From Bog-473 sp035551835 (GTDB lineage: Bacteria > Actinomycetota > Acidimicrobiia > Acidimicrobiales > RAAP-2): 19,100 nucleotides of DNA. The translations under genes were made by a program, and so were the position numbers. Location of the stretch: contig DASZMN010000082.1 in assembly GCA_035551835.1 (NCBI GenBank), positions 1 to 19,100 on the forward strand, written 5' to 3'. The notes under the pieces are model-generated. The model was not told the DNA's origin, made no database searches, and worked only from the letters and a program-made list of their open reading frames with translations. This document shows, piece by piece, positions 15,458-19,100 of this stretch. Numbering within the stretch: position 1 is the first letter of the stretch; every line of letters begins with the position of its first letter.

Positions 15458-16357
15458 TCAGCCGTCGCCGGGCGGCAGGTGCTCGAGGAAGCGCGCCGAC
15501 CAGTCCCGGAGATCCGCCGGCACGAAGTAGCCCGCCTCGTCGTTGATGGCCGCCCAGTGCGCGGCGACGTCCTCGATGGTCACGCCGGGTCCGGAGTGCA
15601 CATAGCCCGGCGTCGTGGCGACGAAGATGCGCGCGAAACGCCCAGCGCCTGCCGCGTAGCACTCGCCGTTGACCGGGCAGGACTCATGGGCCAGGTAGGC
15701 AGCCATGGGCGCCACCAGCTCCGGCGCCATAGCGGGCACGTCGCCGCCGCCGGCCATGCGGGTCATCGCCGCCGGCGCGATGAGGTTGACCCGGATGCCG
15801 CGGGACGCACCCGCGACCGCGAGGCTGCGCGTCAGCCCGATGACGGCGGACTTCGCCGTGGCATACGAGGTGTTGTTCTTGAGGCCGAAGACGCCGCTCG
15901 AGGTCGTCATGACGACCCTCCCGTATTCCTGCTCGAGCAGGTGCGGCCAGGCGGCGCGGGTCACGTTGAACGAGCCGATCGTATGGACGGCGAGGTGCCC
16001 GGACAGGTCGTCCACGTCGAGCTCGGGAAGGCCCGCCCACCGCATGATGCCGGCATTGTTGATCACGATGTCGACGCGCCCGAAGCTCTGGATCGCCCCC
16101 TCGACGAGGGCCGCCGCGCCGGCGACGTCGGCGATGTCGTTGGCATCGGCCAGTGCCGCCCCGCCGGCACTCGTGATCTCGGCCGCCACATCCGAGGCAG
16201 GCCCCGCGTCGGCCCCCGTCCCCTCCATCGAACCGCCGAGGTCGTTGACGACCACGCTCGCACCACGCTCGGCCAGCAGCACGGCGTAGGCGCGCCCGAT
16301 CCCCCGGCCCGCACCGGTAACGACGGCGACCCGCCCGTCGAATCTGAGCTCTTGCAG
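15458..16357 (-). CDS. SDR, (3R)-hydroxyacyl-CoA dehydrogenase/MFE-2-like, probable CTG start
   Basis: This SDR has 299 residues when read from a CTG at 16355-16357. The cofactor loop VAVVTGAGRGIGRAYA (about residues 10-25), the second-strand block VVVNDLGG, INNAGIMRW, and Tyr165/Lys169 in SYATAKSAV resemble the dehydrogenase domain of peroxisomal multifunctional enzyme 2 (17-beta-HSD type 4). The C-terminal extension ending WSARFLEHLPPGDG goes beyond a minimal SDR. A GTG at 16282 is the first ordinary start, but it lies after the cofactor loop, which would leave a non-functional enzyme. The CTG begins LQELRFDGR, where such proteins normally start, and has GAGAGG 6 nt upstream that overlaps the amidohydrolase stop. 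It likely acts on a 3-hydroxyacyl-CoA in beta-oxidation. It follows the amidohydrolase in the same operon. Confidence 0.9.
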   Translation of the reverse strand: MQELRFDGRVAVVTGAGRGIGRAYAVLLAERGASVVVNDLGGSMEGTGADAGPASDVAAEITSAGGAALADANDIADVAGAAALVEGAIQSFGRVDIVINNAGIMRWAGLPELDVDDLSGHLAVHTIGSFNVTRAAWPHLLEQEYGRVVMTTSSGVFGLKNNTSYATAKSAVIGLTRSLAVAGASRGIRVNLIAPAAMTRMAGGGDVPAMAPELVAPMAAYLAHESCPVNGECYAAGAGRFARIFVATTPGYVHSGPGVTIEDVAAHWAAINDEAGYFVPADLRDWSARFLEHLPPGDG

Positions 16358-16367
16358 TGCCGGCCTC

Positions 16368-17612
16368 TCAGGCGGCGGCGGGCGCGGGGAAGCCGAGGAG
16401 CGCGCCGAGGGTGCCGCCCACCATCGCCGCCCGCTCGTCGTCGGGGACGCCGACGAACTCCTCGGCCAGGAGCTGGCGGCTGCCGCGGAACGTCCCTTCG
16501 GCGTGCGGGTAGTCGTTGCCCCAGACGATCGACGACAGCCCGGTGATGTGCCGGCAGGCCACCGCGACAGGGTCGTCCTGGAAGGACACGTGGAACTGCC
16601 GCTTGACGTACTCGCTCGGCATGAGCGGGTAGGGCCACTTCTCGTTCAGGCGGAAGAGTCGGGCGATGCCGCTCTGCTCGGCGGCGGGGACCTCGTCGTT
16701 CCAGACCCCGAGCCACCAGTCGGCGTCCTGGCCGATGCCGGTGATCCAGCACTTGTCCATGCTGCCCACCAGCGAGGCCAGCCAGTGCGCGTTGAATTCG
16801 ATGAGGGCGAAATGCAGATCGGGGTAGCGCTCGGGCACGCCGCCGCCGATGAGCTCGCAGATGAGCTGCTGCGGCACAATGGTGCTGTAGATCGCCTGGG
16901 TGACCATGCGCTTCGACGCCGATTTCTCCGTCACGGGCTGGTTCACCTCGGCGGCATTCTGCATGACGACCTTCAGGGTGGTCGACGTGGGGTCGTTGAC
17001 CTTTATCCCCCCGGTCTGCGTGTGGAAGAACACGTGGAGTCCGGCGGACTGGGTGGCGGCCCAGACCGGGTCGAGGTCACGCGAGTAATAGGGCAGGGGC
17101 GGCGTCGAGGGCAGGAGGACGGCCCGGAACCCGAGGGCGGCGGCACGCTCGATCTCCACCACGGCGTCGTCGATGTCCGTCAGCGGGATGGGCGCGGTCG
17201 GCGCCAGGCGGGAGAAGTACGGGCCGAAGCGCTCGACGACGTAGTCGTTGTAGACGCGGGCATGGGCGATCGACAGCTCGTGGTCGTCGGAATACAGGCC
17301 GAACAGGGACAGGTTCGGGTGCATGACCCCGACGTCGACGCCGTCGGCATGGAGATCCTCCAGGACGATTTCGGGGTCGCCCTCGGGCATGCGCCCGCCC
17401 GTCTGCCGGTAGCGCGAAATGGTCCACCCTTCGAAGCCGGGCGTGTGCAGCCGGCGGAACTTGGTGGCGCCGCCCTCCACCAGCGGCTCAATCTCGAAGT
17501 CGTCCTCCCACACGCCGCGGTCCCGCAGGTTCTTCGGGAGGCGGGTGACGAACAGGTCGGTGGGTTCGAGGATGTGCCCGTCGGCGGAAATGACAAGTTG
17601 TTCCTCTGTCAC
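16368..17612 (-). CDS. Amidohydrolase family (ACMSD-like TIM barrel) metalloenzyme
   Basis: This 414-residue amidohydrolase-2 family protein is related to ACMSD and 2,6-dihydroxybenzoate-type decarboxylases. Likely metal or catalytic residues are Asp11 and His13 (SADGHILEP), His197 (VFFHTQTG) and Asp367 with His370 (WGNDYPHAEGTF). The NDYPHxEGT ending is typical of a large uncharacterised actinobacterial group found in catabolic clusters. It could hydrolyse a C-C or C-O bond or decarboxylate a ring acid. The start is GTG 17612, with AGGAAGGG ending 7 nt upstream. A promoter TTGTCT-N17-TAGAAT on the minus strand (17710-17682) contains operator site C. The stop is 10 bp before the SDR start. 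It is divergent from the cyclase-family hydrolase and probably co-regulated with it. Confidence 0.92.
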   Translation of the reverse strand: MTEEQLVISADGHILEPTDLFVTRLPKNLRDRGVWEDDFEIEPLVEGGATKFRRLHTPGFEGWTISRYRQTGGRMPEGDPEIVLEDLHADGVDVGVMHPNLSLFGLYSDDHELSIAHARVYNDYVVERFGPYFSRLAPTAPIPLTDIDDAVVEIERAAALGFRAVLLPSTPPLPYYSRDLDPVWAATQSAGLHVFFHTQTGGIKVNDPTSTTLKVVMQNAAEVNQPVTEKSASKRMVTQAIYSTIVPQQLICELIGGGVPERYPDLHFALIEFNAHWLASLVGSMDKCWITGIGQDADWWLGVWNDEVPAAEQSGIARLFRLNEKWPYPLMPSEYVKRQFHVSFQDDPVAVACRHITGLSSIVWGNDYPHAEGTFRGSRQLLAEEFVGVPDDERAAMVGGTLGALLGFPAPAAA

Positions 17613-17681
17613 GGTTGTGCCCTTCCTGCGCAGGACGCAAGATCGATGTCCGAGCGCGCGCGGACGCGGTACTCTGACCCG

Positions 17682-17710
17682 ATTCTAGACCAACCGGTCG
17701 GTACAGACAA
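17682..17710 (-). promoter_or_regulatory. Sigma70-like promoter for amidohydrolase-SDR operon
   Basis: On the minus strand TTGTCT (17710-17705) and TAGAAT (17687-17682) are separated by exactly 17 nt, close to the ideal arrangement. The start of transcription would be near 17675, giving a leader of about 60 nt with AGGAAGGG before GTG 17612. The spacer holds operator site C, so a bound repressor would exclude polymerase. Confidence 0.65.
17689..17702. promoter_or_regulatory. Candidate operator (site C)
   Basis: ACCAACCGGTCGGT is a near-palindrome centred on ACC|GGT (12 of 14 positions match its own reverse complement). The run ACCGGTCGGTACAG (17693-17706) differs at one of 14 bases from ACCGGTCAGTACAG in site A. 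It lies in the spacer between -35 and -10 of the amidohydrolase promoter. Confidence 0.6.
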
Positions 17711-17757
17711 CGCCCCCGCACGGGCTCAGTGGGGTCGGCCAGAAGGAGAATGAGGGC

Positions 17758-18816
17758 ATGAGCAAGCGGTGGAAGCAGCGCCCGCCCGGCTCCACGTGGG
17801 GCGACTGGGGCGACGACGACGAGCTCGGGCGCATCAACCTGCTGACGCCCGAAAAGGTGCTCCAAGGCGTGCGCGAGGTGGAGGAGGGCATCAGCTTCTG
17901 TCTCAGCCTGCCGCTCGACTATCCCGGCGGGACCGCGTTGAACCAGCGGCGCTACCCGCCCGTGATCTCGCCGACCGAGGACATGGACGGCAACCCGGGC
18001 ACCTTCTACAACGTGGCGATGAGCAGCATGGACACGTTCGGCGATCCCAAGTACGTCGACGTGTGGGCGGACGACGTGGTGACGCTCTCCCTGCAGTATT
18101 CGACGCAGTGGGACTCACTGGCCCACGTCGGCGCCGAGTTCGATGCCGACGGCGACGGCGTCGAAGAGGCGGTGTACTACAACGGCTACCGCGCCGGCGA
18201 GGACCTCGTGGGCCCGAAATCCGATGCTCAGGGCGACGGTGGGCGGCACCGCTCGTTCGCACACCACCTCGGCCTGGAGCACATGGCGGCGGCCGGGGTG
18301 CAGGGCCGGGGCGTCCTGGTCGACCTGGCCCACCACCTGGGCCACGACTGGCGCGGCGTCGACCGCAAGACGCTGGAGGAGATCATGGCGGCCGACGACG
18401 TGGTCGTCGAGCCCGGCGACATGCTCCTGCTCCACACCGGGTTCGCCACCGAAATCCTGCGCTGGGAGCGCAACCCTGACCCGGTGAAGATCCACACACT
18501 CTGCTCGTATCTCGATGCGCGTGACGAGTCACTGCTCGAATGGATCGCCGACTCGCAGATCTCCGCACTGGTGGCGGACAATTACGCCGTGGAGGGCATG
18601 GTGGGCAAGGACCGCGACCCGAGCCGGCACTCGTTCCTGCCCATCCACAACCTCTGCCTCTTCAAACTCGGTGTCCCGCTGGGCGAGATGTGGTACCTGC
18701 ACGAGCTGGCGACGTGGCTGCGCGCCCACGAGCGGAGCCGTTTCCTCCTCACGGCGCCGCCCCTGCGTTTGCCGGGGATCGTGGGCTCACCGCTGACACC
18801 GGTCGCAACTGTCTGA
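17758..18816 (+). CDS. Cyclase-family (PF04199-type) metal-dependent hydrolase
   Basis: This 352-residue protein of the cyclase/kynurenine formamidase/isatin hydrolase family hydrolyses cyclic or linear amides and related bonds with a divalent metal. The N-terminus STWGDWGDDDELGRINLLTP is typical of the longer family members. The usual metal motif HxGTHxDxPxH appears as Gln113-Y-S-T-Gln117-W-Asp119-S-L-A-His123, so two of the His are Gln. Family support also comes from RGVLVDLAHHLG, the GDMLLLHTGF strand and the VADNYAVE block. The ATG at 17758 has AAGGAG at 17743-17748. TACTCT at 17670-17675 is a possible -10 box, which would place site C just downstream of the transcription start. It is divergent from the amidohydrolase. 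The substrate is unknown; a ring-opened or lactone/lactam intermediate is a guess. Confidence 0.9.
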   Translation: MSKRWKQRPPGSTWGDWGDDDELGRINLLTPEKVLQGVREVEEGISFCLSLPLDYPGGTALNQRRYPPVISPTEDMDGNPGTFYNVAMSSMDTFGDPKYVDVWADDVVTLSLQYSTQWDSLAHVGAEFDADGDGVEEAVYYNGYRAGEDLVGPKSDAQGDGGRHRSFAHHLGLEHMAAAGVQGRGVLVDLAHHLGHDWRGVDRKTLEEIMAADDVVVEPGDMLLLHTGFATEILRWERNPDPVKIHTLCSYLDARDESLLEWIADSQISALVADNYAVEGMVGKDRDPSRHSFLPIHNLCLFKLGVPLGEMWYLHELATWLRAHERSRFLLTAPPLRLPGIVGSPLTPVATV

Positions 18817-18863
18817 CCAGGCTCGGCGGAGGCCAGGCGGGGCCGGTCTCCCCGGAGGACGGC

Positions 18864-19100
18864 TCAGGAGTCGCCGCAGCCCGAGAAGATGAAGGACGCG
18901 TAGTCGGTCTCCCGCTCCTTGGCGATGTCGGCGAGGAGTTTCGGGCGTCCGGCCGAGTTCAGGAGGTACTTGCGGGGCTTGCCCGGAATGTTGGTCCCGA
19001 AGTAGTAGCTGCTCTCGCCGAAGGCCGGGGCCTTGGTCGCCCAGCGGTCCACCATGGCCGTCCACTTCTCCTCGGCGGCCTCGCTGACCTCCATGACCGT
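18864..19100 (-). CDS. Flavin-containing (Baeyer-Villiger-type) monooxygenase, C-terminal end (rest outside window)
   Basis: Only the last 78 codons are present; the frame runs off the right edge with no credible start inside. The text EVSEAAEEKWTAMVDRWA followed by SSYYFGTNIPGKPRKYL closely fits the end of class B flavin monooxygenases such as cyclohexanone monooxygenase, where S-W-Y-x-G-A-N-I/V-P-G-K-P-R is conserved. These enzymes use FAD and NADPH to insert oxygen next to a ketone, giving an ester or lactone. The ending ...ASFIFSGCGDS is a family-like tail. It ends convergently 47 bp from the cyclase-family gene. A lactone from this enzyme could feed one of the neighbouring hydrolases, which is inference. 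The family call is good despite the fragment; the substrate is unknown. Confidence 0.85.
   Translation of the reverse strand, partial: TVMEVSEAAEEKWTAMVDRWATKAPAFGESSYYFGTNIPGKPRKYLLNSAGRPKLLADIAKERETDYASFIFSGCGDS

Noticed and set aside
15458..16282. GTG 16282 as the start of the MFE-2-type SDR
   Set aside because: It would delete the TGxxxGxG cofactor loop, which is plainly encoded in frame just upstream.
16503..17753. 416-codon plus-strand open frame
   Set aside because: It is antisense to the amidohydrolase, with no motifs and low-complexity Gly/Val/Asp composition.
18817..18863. Possible terminator between cyclase and monooxygenase genes
   Set aside because: GGGG...CCCC gives at most a 4-bp stem. 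Nothing else is seen in this 47-bp gap.
1..19100. tRNA, rRNA, CRISPR, insertion sequence or prophage signals
   Set aside because: No regularly spaced repeats, cloverleaf-like segments, transposase or integrase text, or terminal inverted repeats were found on reading both strands.

Overview
The window is GC-rich throughout. Genes are tightly packed on both strands, with many GTG starts, 4-bp stop/start overlaps and likely leaderless promoters with TANNNT -10 boxes. This points to an actinobacterium such as a mycobacterial-type or acidimicrobial lineage; the genus cannot be fixed from sequence alone. Nearly every gene belongs to a catabolic family: two acyl-CoA synthetases, two acyl-CoA dehydrogenases (one partial), a family III CoA-transferase, a cytochrome P450, the end of a Baeyer-Villiger-type flavin monooxygenase, two SDRs, a zinc alcohol dehydrogenase, a VOC protein, a class II aldolase, an amidohydrolase, a cyclase-family hydrolase and a fused E1 alpha/beta 2-oxoacid dehydrogenase. 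I see no transporter, RNA gene, mobile element, CRISPR array or phage gene.

Layout. 1-423: 3' end of an acyl-CoA dehydrogenase (+). 414-3223: CoA-transferase and FadD3-like CoA ligase (-), overlapping by ATGA. 3357-4556: P450 (+), divergent from the ligase. 4580-6191: FMN reductase and DapB-like oxidoreductase (-). 6314-8276: CMD-family protein, alcohol dehydrogenase and VOC protein (+), joined by two GTGA overlaps. 8311-9852: second acyl-CoA ligase (-), divergent from a TetR regulator (9949-10575, +). 10583-11418: SDR preceded by a candidate 27-residue coupled ORF (-), divergent from the fused E1 (11455-13443, +). 13476-14624: acyl-CoA dehydrogenase (-), divergent from the class II aldolase (14672-15439, +). 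15458-17612: MFE-2-type SDR and amidohydrolase (-), divergent from the cyclase-family hydrolase (17758-18816, +). 18864-19100: 3' end of the monooxygenase (-).

The most informative structure is regulatory. Four divergent intergenic regions (about 9.9, 11.43, 14.64 and 17.69 kb) each carry a site centred on ACC|GGT. Two of them share an identical 14-mer, TTGTACCGGTCAGT, in opposite orientations, and a third is a close variant. The sites overlap or flank -10/-35 elements, and the most divergent copy lies just upstream of the TetR gene. I infer an undescribed TetR regulon covering the second CoA ligase, SDR, E1, acyl-CoA dehydrogenase, aldolase, MFE-2-type SDR, amidohydrolase and cyclase. The left part of the window (divergent regions near 3.3 and 6.25 kb) lacks the core and may be under other control. 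A reasonable but unproven reading is a pathway in which P450 and Baeyer-Villiger chemistry open or functionalise a cyclic substrate, hydrolases act on the product, and CoA ligases, acyl-CoA dehydrogenase, hydroxyacyl-CoA dehydrogenase, aldolase and an E1 enzyme shorten it. The substrate cannot be named from this sequence.
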